Shown one piece after another: positions 32,938-40,290 of a stretch of 64,000 nt of DNA. The stretch is from a virus. A model generated the notes under the pieces. The model made no database searches. It had not been told where the DNA came from and was given only the letters and a program-made list of their open reading frames with translations. Location of the stretch: IMG/VR virus record IMGVR_UViG_3300045116_000678, positions 18,903 to 82,902 of that record; one strand, 5' to 3'. The position numbers and the translations under genes were made by a program. The first letter of the stretch is position 1, and each line of letters starts with the position of its first letter.

Positions 32938-33296
32938 GCAGCCTCCCGACGACGGCGCACGGCCTTGGTCTCGCGGAACTCGAACAGCGCAGCGTGGTCA
33001 GGATGGGCGAGCGCGAACAGGCGTGCCAGGTACGGCGTGTGCCAGTCGTTCAGCTTCCACGGCCCGGAGGCCTCCGCCAGCGCCGAGTTGTGGCGCAGCA
33101 CCTCGATGATGGTGCGCGCGCTGTAGTGCTGGAAGCCGCGGGCGACGACGCGCAGCGCCTCGCGCTCGAAGGCCACCCACACATGGCGATTGGGCGGCAG
33201 GTAGGCCAGGAACTCGGGGGTGAACATCTCGGCGTTGCGGTGCGCCAGCACCACGGCGTCGACGCGGCCGAAGTCGGAACTGTTTGCAGCGCTCAC
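32934..33296 (-). CDS. small phage protein, unknown
   Basis: 120 residues. Around VWVAFEREALRVVARGFQHYSARTIIEVLRH and WKLNDWHTPYLARLFALAHPDHA the sequence is aromatic-rich and helical, a pattern I recall from phage proteins next to methyltransferases, without function. Overlaps the methyltransferase gene by 4 bases. Confidence 0.5.
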   Translation of the reverse strand: MSAANSSDFGRVDAVVLAHRNAEMFTPEFLAYLPPNRHVWVAFEREALRVVARGFQHYSARTIIEVLRHNSALAEASGPWKLNDWHTPYLARLFALAHPDHAALFEFRETKAVRRRREAA

Positions 33297-33601
33297 GCCC
33301 CCGCCCTTTCCGATTCGGGGCCCTGAAAAGGCCCTGTCAGCGAGCGGAGAGCTTCGATACGCTTCTCCTCATGCATCAACTTCTCAGCGGCCATCGCGCG
33401 CCACGTCTTGCCGTAGCAGGTGAGGTAGACGAAGTCGCGCAGCAGCGTGGACGGGTCGGTACCGCTCATGGAGCAGTGCTGCCGGAATACCTGGTCAGTC
33501 GACTCGTCGACCTTGGTCTTCAGGTCTTCGGTCAGCTTCCCGAGCGGCCCGGCGATGCCTCGGGCGAAGGCCGGTTCATCGTTCTGGTCGATGGTGGACA
33601 T
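33293..33601 (-). CDS. small early phage protein
   Basis: 102 residues (MSTIDQNDEPAFARGIAG). Helical and charged, no membrane segment. Overlaps its neighbour by 4 bases. Family unknown. Confidence 0.5.
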   Translation of the reverse strand: MSTIDQNDEPAFARGIAGPLGKLTEDLKTKVDESTDQVFRQHCSMSGTDPSTLLRDFVYLTCYGKTWRAMAAEKLMHEEKRIEALRSLTGPFQGPESERAGA

Positions 33602-33628
33602 TTCGAGCTCGTGGTGGGTATGAAGTGG

Positions 33629-33808
33629 TCAGCAGACCGGCTGCAGCTCGGCGGCGCGCTCGCGGAAGGCGTCGACGAAGACGGCATGGCGCCAGCAGTC
33701 GGGCGCAAACGGGTTGGCGTGCTCCACGGTTTCACCGCGATCGGCGGCACTGGCCGCCAGTTCGGCGACCTGAGCGTGACTGAGGGTTGTGAGGGGCTGG
33801 ACGTGCAT
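33629..33808 (-). CDS. RMF/CrpP-like small protein
   Basis: 59 residues from the ATG at 33808 (MHVQPLTTLSHAQVAELA). The C-terminal half has HANPFAPDCWRHAVFVDAFRERA. This resembles ribosome modulation factor and the related CrpP/RMF-like proteins, where an 'NPF...W...W/F..GF' pattern binds the ribosome. It might help shut down host translation. The likeness is weak. Confidence 0.45.
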   Translation of the reverse strand: MHVQPLTTLSHAQVAELAASAADRGETVEHANPFAPDCWRHAVFVDAFRERAAELQPVC

Positions 33809-33848
33809 CAGCTGAACTTCGGTTGGCGGTGACGGTGGGGAGCCCGCG

Positions 33849-33895
33849 CCCTCGCGGGGTAGATTCCGGTCACCACAACACGGACCCCGCGAGGG
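33849..33895. promoter_or_regulatory. 12-bp perfect inverted repeat
   Basis: CCCTCGCGGGGT (33849-33860) and ACCCCGCGAGGG (33884-33895) are perfect complements, 23 bases apart. They lie between the minus RMF-like gene and the plus-strand gene at 33905. It could be an operator for the divergent pair or an RNA hairpin. Confidence 0.6.
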
Positions 33896-33904
33896 GCGGA
33901 CGAA

Positions 33905-34150
33905 ATGAATGCCAAGCCCGACCTGGCGGCGATGGAGCGGACCGTGGAATTCCTGATGGCGCAGTCGCTCGCGATGAGCGCAGTGATCCGCGTGCTCACG
34001 GCGAACCACCCGAATCCGCCCGCACTCCAGCAGGCCGCACCGCGGGCGCTGGAATACCTGCGCACGCAGCTCCTGCAGTCACCGTTTTCGGACGCGACGA
34101 ATCAGCGTGCGGAGGAAACGCTGCAAGCCCTGCTTGGAATGCCGCGCTGA
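33905..34150 (+). CDS. small plus-strand phage protein
   Basis: 81 residues with GGGGCGGACGAA before the ATG. Helical and Ala/Leu-rich (MAQSLAMSAVIRVLTANHP). It is on the strand opposite the surrounding leftward operon, and its 3' half overlaps an antisense frame. Function unknown. Confidence 0.5.
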   Translation: MNAKPDLAAMERTVEFLMAQSLAMSAVIRVLTANHPNPPALQQAAPRALEYLRTQLLQSPFSDATNQRAEETLQALLGMPR

Positions 34151-34277
34151 CGCCGAGCAGCGCGCGCGTAACGGCGGCGCTTCGCTCGATCCGCTGGGCA
34201 GCCTTGCCTACCGCCGTCTTGCTCGCAATGCGCGGGCGCAGCTGCCTCGCCAAGTGCCAAGACACGTGGTGGTTCAT
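33996..34277 (-). CDS. possible small protein, antisense to its neighbour
   Basis: 93 residues from the ATG at 34277 (MNHHVSWHLARQLRPRI), which has a very good AAGGAGG 10 bases upstream and starts 1 base after the Cro-like stop. The first ~50 residues look protein-like; the rest overlaps the plus-strand gene at 33905-34150. One or both of the pair may be real. Confidence 0.4.
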   Translation of the reverse strand: MNHHVSWHLARQLRPRIASKTAVGKAAQRIERSAAVTRALLGVSAAFQAGLAAFPPHADSSRPKTVTAGAACAGIPAPAVRPAGVRADSGGSP

Positions 34278-34278
34278 G

Positions 34279-34569
34279 TCAGGCTGCCTCCTTCGCGGCG
34301 GCAGCGAAGTCCAGCACCGGCCTGCCCTTCGGGTTGGGCCAGTTCTTGTCGGGGATGCGGCGCCAAGGTTCACTTGGGCGCAACTCCTCGCACGTCACCG
34401 CGCCGAAGGTGGCTTGCTCGATAGCAACGCTGTATTCAGGGCTAGGCAGCCGGTCCGCATAGCCGTGTTGCCACTGCCTGACTTGCGCGTCGCTTTTGGC
34501 GCCGATTGCCTGGCGCAGGTCGGCGACTGTCCGCGCGCCGTCGCTTTTGAGGGATTCGTCGAGTCGCAT
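34279..34569 (-). CDS. Cro/YdaS-like HTH repressor
   Basis: 96 residues from the ATG at 34569 (MRLDESLKSDGARTVADLRQ). The core, AIGAKSDAQVRQWQHGYADRLPSPEYSVAIEQATFG and ELRPSEPWRRIPD (read in parts), is the YdaS/Cro-type helix-turn-helix that binds DNA as a dimer. It diverges from the CI-like gene over operators at 34585-34634 and would drive lytic growth. Confidence 0.7.
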   Translation of the reverse strand: MRLDESLKSDGARTVADLRQAIGAKSDAQVRQWQHGYADRLPSPEYSVAIEQATFGAVTCEELRPSEPWRRIPDKNWPNPKGRPVLDFAAAAKEAA

Positions 34570-34584
34570 AATGACCCGAAGATA

Positions 34585-34634
34585 TAGCATTTGCTACATG
34601 GAAGCAATAGCTATCGCTAGTGTAGCAACTGCTA
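34585..34634. promoter_or_regulatory. three CI/Cro operators, TAGC-N4-GCTA
   Basis: Copies at 34585-34596 (ATTT spacer), 34608-34619 (TATC) and 34623-34634 (AACT). They fill the 75-base gap between the divergent cro-like and cI-like genes. Start-to-start spacing is 23 and 15 bases. The strongly AT-rich gap around them also holds the promoters. Confidence 0.88.
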
Positions 34635-34644
34635 CTGTTGCTCC

Positions 34645-35337
34645 ATGAACGACGACCTCATGGATTGGCGAAGAGAGCGCTTGCAGGCCGCGTCAGATAA
34701 GGCTGGCGGCGATGCAGAGTTGGGGCGAATGCTTGGCCACAAATCTGGGGCCCAGATCGGCCACATGCTTTTGGGACGCCGCCCGGTGACCGAGAAGACC
34801 ATTCAAAAGGTTGAAGGCTTACGGGGTTTCGCCGGCTGGTTCGGATCGACTCAACTTGTTCAGACGGCCAAACAAGCTGCATCTGTCAACACCCCGTTCC
34901 TACCGGGTTTTGAGCCACTGAGCATTCCCCTCTTGGCCAACTCAGGCAGCATGGGGCCTGGCAGCGATCAGCTGCACGATGAGGTGGTCATCGGGCGCCT
35001 CACGGTGTCGCCGGACTGGGCACTCCGCGTCGTGAAGCCGACGAAGCTGGAGCATTTGCGCTTCATCCACGGGTATGGCGATTCGATGGAGCCCACCTTC
35101 ACGGATGGTGATGTACTCCTCGTGGACCTAGGCGTGCGCGACCCAAAGATCGACGGCGTCTATGTGCTCGAAGCCAATGACCGCATCTACATCAAGCGGG
35201 TGCGAGAACGCCTGGACGGCACACTCGAAATCAGCAGCGACAACCCGACGGTGAAAACTGTCGATGTGCTCGACGGGTCGACACAGGTAACTGTCCATGG
35301 TCGCGTGGTCTGGCGCTGGAACGGAAAGAAGATGTGA
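34645..35337 (+). CDS. CI-like repressor, S24 family
   Basis: 230 residues. The N-terminal HTH (about 22-60: DAELGRMLGHKSGAQIGHML) binds operators. The C-terminal LexA-type domain has Ser147 in YGDSMEPTF and Lys184 in IYIKRV, the Ser-Lys dyad of autocleaving repressors. Cleavage would fall near LLANSGSMG (about 96-104). Keeps the prophage silent and responds to RecA/DNA damage. Confidence 0.9.
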   Translation: MNDDLMDWRRERLQAASDKAGGDAELGRMLGHKSGAQIGHMLLGRRPVTEKTIQKVEGLRGFAGWFGSTQLVQTAKQAASVNTPFLPGFEPLSIPLLANSGSMGPGSDQLHDEVVIGRLTVSPDWALRVVKPTKLEHLRFIHGYGDSMEPTFTDGDVLLVDLGVRDPKIDGVYVLEANDRIYIKRVRERLDGTLEISSDNPTVKTVDVLDGSTQVTVHGRVVWRWNGKKM

Positions 35338-35415
35338 TGCGAGCACTTCGCTGTACGGTCGGGGTTTGGTGATCGCAGAGCACCCGCCGGACTCCTTCCC
35401 CCTCCTAATCGTCTG

Positions 35416-35438
35416 AGCCCGCCCGCGCGGGCTTTTTT
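35416..35438 (+). terminator. terminator after the repressor gene
   Basis: AGCCCGC and GCGGGCT pair around CCGC, followed by a run of T. It ends the cI transcript 80 bases after its stop and isolates it from the rightward early operon. Confidence 0.85.
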
Positions 35439-35476
35439 GCGTCCATCACCGGCTCTGGCCGACATGGAGAAAACAA

Positions 35477-35513
35477 TAGCTTTTGCTATTGACTCCGAAT
35501 ATAGCGTTTGCTA
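35477..35513. promoter_or_regulatory. two further TAGC-N4-GCTA operators
   Basis: TAGCTTTTGCTA (35477-35488) and TAGCGTTTGCTA (35502-35513), 25 bases apart. They lie in the AT-rich stretch before the plus-strand early operon. They match the three operators upstream of cI, so the same repressor should also control this rightward promoter. Confidence 0.85.
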
Positions 35514-35650
35514 CATTTGCTCCATCGAACACGCAATACCACCCAGCCCCAGCGATCCGGGGGCAAACCAAACCGATGCGGGCGGGGGTTCTAGGGGCAG
35601 TGCTCCGCAGCGTGGCGCGATTCCCTTCACAGGCGAAACGAGGAGCGCAA

Positions 35651-35857
35651 ATGCACAACACCCCTGGGCAGCACGCCCACATTCACACAACCTTCCGGCC
35701 GGCGCTGACATCGATCGCCGACCGCGCCGCAATCGTCCCCTTCCCACTCGTCGCAGCGAACGACGAACTGCCGGTCGGCCCTGCGCCCACGGCTGAAGCC
35801 CTGGAGCGCGCGCGCAACCAAGGCATCCTCCGCGAGCAACTTCGGGGCGGCGTGTGA
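35651..35857 (+). CDS. small rightward early protein
   Basis: 68 residues from the ATG at 35651, with GAGGAGCG upstream (MHNTPGQHAHIHTTFRP). The C-terminus is helical and charged. First gene of the rightward operon. Its stop overlaps the next start. Function unknown. Confidence 0.55.
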   Translation: MHNTPGQHAHIHTTFRPALTSIADRAAIVPFPLVAANDELPVGPAPTAEALERARNQGILREQLRGGV

Positions 35858-36297
35858 GCAGGTCGCCAAACGAGGCGCCTCCAGTCCAGGGCGCGTTGCC
35901 CAAAGGCCTGGTCGAGTGGCTATCCAGCGGCGAGCGTGGCGTCAGCAGCAACACCATCGTCCAACACCTGACAGGCATACCTGCGTGCGGCTCCGACAAC
36001 CACGTCGGAGCGCCGCAGGATCCTGCCGACCTAGACCGCTGCCTGGCGCTGCTTGAAGCGGTGCCATTGCTTCGCGCATTCTTTGCGCACATGCGGACCT
36101 GCTCTCCCGAGTGGGCCGCGCTTGTCCCAATCTGGGATCGGCTTGAAGCCAGCCATCTGGCGGAGGCGGGGCTTGGCTGGAAAAAGGCGCGCAGCGCTCC
36201 GAAGACCTATGCGCTCATGCGGTCGGTCTTGGATCCAATCGCCCGAGAGTCGGAACTCAGGTATTGGGCATCTCGCTCAGGGCCGGGAGCCGCCTGA
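35854..36297 (+). CDS. early phage protein, unknown
   Basis: 147 residues, GTG start overlapping the previous TGA. The central pattern DLDRCLALLEAVPLLRAFF ... WDRLEASHLAEAGLGWKKARSA is one I recall from Burkholderia and Pseudomonas phages, without a function. Helical and soluble. Confidence 0.5.
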   Translation: MSRSPNEAPPVQGALPKGLVEWLSSGERGVSSNTIVQHLTGIPACGSDNHVGAPQDPADLDRCLALLEAVPLLRAFFAHMRTCSPEWAALVPIWDRLEASHLAEAGLGWKKARSAPKTYALMRSVLDPIARESELRYWASRSGPGAA

Positions 36298-36476
36298 TGC
36301 ACGCCCACAACCTGGACTTCCAACACGGCGTCGAGTGCACCGAGCGGGAGATGTCGGAGGAGGAAGCGCTGATCTTCTGCACCGCGCCTCCCAAGAACGA
36401 CGTGCCCCACGTGCGCGGCGAGAAGGTCGTGAAGCTGACCGCGCCGCCGCCCTCGGAATGGAGGGTTCTGCAGTGA
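36297..36476 (+). CDS. very small phage protein
   Basis: 59 residues (MHAHNLDFQHGVECTERE), the ATG overlapping the previous TGA. Charged, with a C-terminal VRGEKVVKLTAPPPSEW stretch. No family. Confidence 0.45.
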   Translation: MHAHNLDFQHGVECTEREMSEEEALIFCTAPPKNDVPHVRGEKVVKLTAPPPSEWRVLQ

Positions 36477-36574
36477 TCGCCACTCGCCTGACCGCAACAC
36501 CTGTGTTCGTCGGCACGGTTGACGCCACGCGCGACAGCCGCCGGCCCACACCGCGCAGCCTGGAGCAGGGCTAG
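36473..36574 (+). CDS. very small phage protein (33 aa)
   Basis: 33 residues, GTG start overlapping the previous stop. Basic, Thr/Arg-rich. Support is only its tight packing in the operon. Confidence 0.3.
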   Translation: MIATRLTATPVFVGTVDATRDSRRPTPRSLEQG

Positions 36575-36577
36575 GGC

Positions 36578-36721
36578 ATGCAGCGCAGCAGCACGGCACG
36601 CATCGAGCCCATCGGTGCCGCCCAGCCCATGTCCATCGCCGAGAAGGCCGTGCTCGTCGCTTCGGCTCTCGGCGGCCTCTTCGTCCTCTTCCTGATCGCC
36701 CTTGAAAGGTTAGCCCAATGA
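36578..36721 (+). CDS. small single-pass membrane protein
   Basis: 47 residues (MQRSSTARIEPIGAAQ) with one hydrophobic segment (AVLVASALGGLFVLFLIAL). The stop overlaps the next start by ATGA. A small inner-membrane protein of the early operon, role unknown. Confidence 0.5.
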   Translation: MQRSSTARIEPIGAAQPMSIAEKAVLVASALGGLFVLFLIALERLAQ

Positions 36722-37014
36722 CCGTTCGCCTCGCCTCCAGCAACTCGCGGCCCGTGCGTCGCGTCCGCGCCGGCACCGTGCCCGAAGACACCGCCTACCA
36801 CGAGCCTCCGGACCTCGGTGCCAGCGCCAGCACGCGCCGCGCCCTTGGCGGCTTCACCTTCGCCCCGGCCGCCAAAGATGAAGACACGGGGCACGGCGCC
36901 AGCCTGCTCGAGGACATCGCCATGACGGGCGGCGTGCTGGTCGTGATCGTCCTCGCGTCCATCGTCGTCTACGTCGCTCCCGACCTCATCGCATTCTTGG
37001 GAAATCTCAAGTGA
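36718..37014 (+). CDS. small membrane protein
   Basis: 98 residues. A basic, Pro-containing N-terminal part precedes one C-terminal membrane helix (GVLVVIVLASIVVYVAPDLI). Overlaps both neighbours by 4 bases. Function unknown. Confidence 0.55.
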   Translation: MTVRLASSNSRPVRRVRAGTVPEDTAYHEPPDLGASASTRRALGGFTFAPAAKDEDTGHGASLLEDIAMTGGVLVVIVLASIVVYVAPDLIAFLGNLK

Positions 37015-37829
37015 CCGCAGCGCTCGCCAAAGCCGAGCCGGCCGTCCTTGCCGCGGAAGCGCCGGTCGTATTGCCGCCGCGCAATGAGATTGCGACGGTC
37101 CTCTACGCCATCACGGCGGCGGCCAACGACCCGAATGTCGACATCGACAAGATGGAGCGCCTGCTCGGCATGCACGAGCGCATGCATGCGCGTGCCAATG
37201 AGCAGAAGTTCAACGCGGCGATGACCAAGGCACAGGCCGCGATGGCTCCAATCTCGGCCGACGCGGTCAATCCGCAGACCCGCAGCACCTATGCCAGCTA
37301 CGCGCAACTGGACCGCGCGCTGCGCCCCATCTACACAAAGAACGGCTTCGCGCTGAGCTTCGACACCGAAGACAGCCCGAAAGAGAACCACATCCGTGTG
37401 CTGTGCTATGTGTCGCACGCCGCCGGCCACGTGCGCACCTACAAGTGCGACATGCCGGCCGACGGCAAGGGCGCCAAGGGCGGCGACGTCATGACGAAGA
37501 CCCACGCCCAGGGCTCCGCGATGACCTACTCCCAACGCTACCTGTTGAAGCTGATCTTCAACGTGGCGATCGGCGAGCAGGACGACGACGGCAACGGTGC
37601 CAGCCCACCGCCCGGCGCCGATGGCATTCGGGAGGTGAGCGATGCCGACCGGCTCGCCGACTCCCTGTTCCAACGTCTGCAGGCGGCGAAGACCGACGGC
37701 GAAGCCGCTGCACTCTGGGCCGAAGGTGCAAAGGCGCTGGCAGCAACAAAGCGCCGAGATCTCTACGACGAGTTCAAAGGGAATGTCGTTGCCCACCGTC
37801 GGAAGCTGAAGGCAGGAGTTCGTCCGTGA
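37011..37829 (+). CDS. ERF-family ssDNA annealing protein
   Basis: 272 residues, GTG start overlapping the previous TGA. ERF-type core: STYASYAQLDRALRPIYTKNGFALSF, then HAQGSAMTYSQRYLLKLIFN and GEQDDDGN. It anneals single strands in phage recombination, with the exonuclease encoded next to it. Confidence 0.88.
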   Translation: MTAALAKAEPAVLAAEAPVVLPPRNEIATVLYAITAAANDPNVDIDKMERLLGMHERMHARANEQKFNAAMTKAQAAMAPISADAVNPQTRSTYASYAQLDRALRPIYTKNGFALSFDTEDSPKENHIRVLCYVSHAAGHVRTYKCDMPADGKGAKGGDVMTKTHAQGSAMTYSQRYLLKLIFNVAIGEQDDDGNGASPPPGADGIREVSDADRLADSLFQRLQAAKTDGEAAALWAEGAKALAATKRRDLYDEFKGNVVAHRRKLKAGVRP

Positions 37830-38758
37830 TCGTGCTGAACCACCCCCAAGGCAGCGAAGACTGGCTGCGTGCACGCTGCGGCGTGGCGACAGCTTCGCGG
37901 TTTTCCGACGCGCGCGAGCGTGTGGGCGGGCTCACCGACCAGCAGCGCATCTACGTTGAGGCATTGCAGCGCGGTGTGGACGAGCCTGACGCGCGCGCCA
38001 AGGCGGGCTACAAGTTGAAGCCGACGGCGGGGGCGATCACGCTGGCCCTCAACGGCGAACCGACCTCGGAGCCAGGTGCGGCCGCAATCAAGTACGCCTG
38101 GCTGATCGCGTTCGAGACCATCAGCCGCGAGCCGCTGGACGACACCTTCGTCACCTACGCCATGCGCCGCGGCCGGGACCTGGAGCCGCGCGCGCGGCAG
38201 GTCTACGAGACCCGCACTGGCGCCCTGGTCGAAGAAGTCAGCTTGATCCTGACCGACGACGAGCGCTTCGGCTACTCGTCGGACGGCTTCATTGACGACG
38301 ACGGAATGGTCGAAATCAAGTGCCCCCTGTCCTGCGAGAAGCTTGGGCAGGTCTGGGCCAGCCCAGAGACGGCGCACCTCGAGTACCTCGACCAGATCAA
38401 CGGCGGCCTGTGGATCACCGGCCGGAAGTGGTGCGACCTGGTCGTCTATTGCCCGTGGCTTGAGCCCGTCGGCAAAGACCTTTTCGTGAAGCGCATCTAC
38501 CGCAACGAGGAGGCGATCGAGGCCCTCGAGACGGACCTGGTCGGCTTCCTCAAGCTGGTCGACAGCTACCTCGCGATCCTGCGCACGCCCGCCAAGATGT
38601 CCGGCGCCCCGAGGGATGCCGCGCCCACTCAGCATGCGACCGCCGCCGAGCCCGCACCCTGGGAAGACAGCGGCACGCCCGCGCGCGCACTCCCACTGTT
38701 CGCCGATGCCGCGCCCGCTGCGCGGTCCGGCAATGCCGTTATCGACAACCCGTTCTGA
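37826..38758 (+). CDS. YqaJ/lambda-type exonuclease
   Basis: 310 residues, GTG start at 37826 with AGGAG upstream and a 4-base overlap with ERF. Core motifs: RRGRDLEPRARQVYE (Glu120), SSDGFIDDDG (Asp153) and VEIKCP (Glu163-x-Lys165), the D/ExK site of lambda-Exo/YqaJ. It resects double strands 5' to 3' to feed the annealing protein. Confidence 0.88.
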   Translation: MIVLNHPQGSEDWLRARCGVATASRFSDARERVGGLTDQQRIYVEALQRGVDEPDARAKAGYKLKPTAGAITLALNGEPTSEPGAAAIKYAWLIAFETISREPLDDTFVTYAMRRGRDLEPRARQVYETRTGALVEEVSLILTDDERFGYSSDGFIDDDGMVEIKCPLSCEKLGQVWASPETAHLEYLDQINGGLWITGRKWCDLVVYCPWLEPVGKDLFVKRIYRNEEAIEALETDLVGFLKLVDSYLAILRTPAKMSGAPRDAAPTQHATAAEPAPWEDSGTPARALPLFADAAPAARSGNAVIDNPF

Positions 38759-38766
38759 GAGGTCCC

Positions 38767-39870
38767 ATGTCCGAACTGTCCACCACCACCATCGGCGGCG
38801 AAGTAGCCGCCAAGCAGACCACTATCGCCGCCGCGGCCCTTGCGCTGTTCGCTCCACTGGAGACGGAGGTCAAGACGCTGGCGGAGCGCTACCGCAATGT
38901 CGCATTCGACATGAGCACTCCCAAGGGCTTCAAGGCCGCCAAGGACGCGCGGCTGGAACTGCGCGAGTCGGGCCGCTTCGCGCTGCAGCGCCTGCGCGAC
39001 AAGACCAAGGACCAGCTGAACGACTGCAAGAAGGTCGTCGACAGCGAGGCCGCGCGGCTGATCGAGATCGTGAAGCCGGTGGAGACCGCCATCGATGCCC
39101 AGATATCAGCGCACGAGACCAAGCTGGCCGCTGAGAAGGCGGAGCGCAATCGGGTTGAGGCCGAGCGCCGACAGAAGCACCTCGATGCCATCGCCAAGAT
39201 CGAAAGCTACGTCGCGAAGGCCGAAGGTCTGCCGATCGAGCGCATCGAAGCCGGACTGGGCTACGTGCGCGACATCGACGTGAGCGCGGCCGTCTTCGAG
39301 GACTTCGCAACGCGCGCCGCGGCGCAGAAGGATGCCACCATTCGCGCGCTGGAGAAGATGATCGTAGACGCGAGAGATCGCGCTGCCGCCGAGGCCCAGC
39401 GGATCGAAAACGAGCGCCTGCGAGCCCAGATCGCCGAACTGCAGAGCAAGCAAGCGCCGCAGCCTTCTCCCGCACCTGCCCCTGCTGCCCTGCAGCAAGA
39501 ACTGGCTCCCGCACCGCAGGCAGCGGCAGCGCCCCCCGCTCCCAGCCCCGTCGGCTACTCCACCGGCCGAGTGACGCGCGAAGCCGACACAGAACCGGCG
39601 CCCGCTCCGGTCCGTCAGTTCGAGGCCGGCGCAACCGCAGCAAACGAACCGGTGGTGTCCGGCAACCCGACGCTGCGGATCGGAGACATCGCCGCGCGGC
39701 TCGGCTGGACCATGACCGCGGAGCAGCTGCGCAGCCTGGGCGTGGAGCCCGCGACCCGCGAGCGCGGCGCCACGCTGTACCACGAGCAACAGTTCGCCGA
39801 CATCTGCGACGCCGTGGCGCGCCGCGCACAACAAGCGAAGGCCGAGCACGCGCAGCGCCTGGCCGCCTGA
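38767..39870 (+). CDS. coiled-coil phage protein
   Basis: 367 residues. Long coiled coil over about residues 20-235 (Lys/Glu/Ala-rich), a Pro/Ala-rich linker, then a small C-terminal domain (TLRIGDIAARLGWTMTAEQLRSL) that looks like a helical DNA-binding fold. It follows the recombination pair and may assist it. No family assigned. Confidence 0.55.
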   Translation: MSELSTTTIGGEVAAKQTTIAAAALALFAPLETEVKTLAERYRNVAFDMSTPKGFKAAKDARLELRESGRFALQRLRDKTKDQLNDCKKVVDSEAARLIEIVKPVETAIDAQISAHETKLAAEKAERNRVEAERRQKHLDAIAKIESYVAKAEGLPIERIEAGLGYVRDIDVSAAVFEDFATRAAAQKDATIRALEKMIVDARDRAAAEAQRIENERLRAQIAELQSKQAPQPSPAPAPAALQQELAPAPQAAAAPPAPSPVGYSTGRVTREADTEPAPAPVRQFEAGATAANEPVVSGNPTLRIGDIAARLGWTMTAEQLRSLGVEPATRERGATLYHEQQFADICDAVARRAQQAKAEHAQRLAA

Positions 39871-39891
39871 CCGTCACCCACAGGAGCCGCC

Positions 39892-40179
39892 ATGCCCCAA
39901 ACACGCACCGCACCGGCCGCCGTCAACGGTCCGAAGGAATTCAAGGTCATCCCGCTGGTCGACGTGCAGTCGAGCCAGGTAAAGGCGATCGGCTACGACG
40001 CCGGAACCAAGACCCTGGCCCTCACCTTTGCGCACGGCCCCGGGACCGTCTACCACTACCCGAACGTCGAAGCCGACCTGCACGCCGCCTTCGTCGCGGC
40101 CGAGTCGATCGGCACGTTCTTCGGCAAGCACATCAAGCCGCTGCCGTTCAAGAAGTTCGCGCCGCCCGCGGCCGACTGA
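39892..40179 (+). CDS. KTSC-domain protein
   Basis: 95 residues. VQSSQVKAIGYDAGTKTLALTF, then HYPNVEADLHAAFVAAESIGTFF, matches the KTSC domain (lysyl-tRNA-synthetase C-terminal-like), usual in phages and plasmids next to recombination genes. The exact function of the domain is not known to me. Confidence 0.75.
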   Translation: MPQTRTAPAAVNGPKEFKVIPLVDVQSSQVKAIGYDAGTKTLALTFAHGPGTVYHYPNVEADLHAAFVAAESIGTFFGKHIKPLPFKKFAPPAAD

Positions 40180-40196
40180 CCAGTTTCGGGCGACTC

Positions 40197-40243
40197 GTCG
40201 GCGGGCACCTCCTCCTCCCTTCCTCCTCGCATTTCCCGCCGAC
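40197..40243 (+). promoter_or_regulatory. inverted repeat with anti-SD-like loop
   Basis: GTCGGCGGG (40197-40205) pairs perfectly with CCCGCCGAC (40235-40243). The 29-base loop is almost pure pyrimidine with CCTCCTCCTCCC and TCCTCCTC, complementary to Shine-Dalgarno sequences. It lies 48 bases before the RdgC start, which itself has no clear ribosome site. Possible RNA regulator. Confidence 0.5.
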
Positions 40244-40290
40244 CCGCGCGAGCGGCGCCCTCTTTCTTCAACTCATCGCAGCCATTCACC

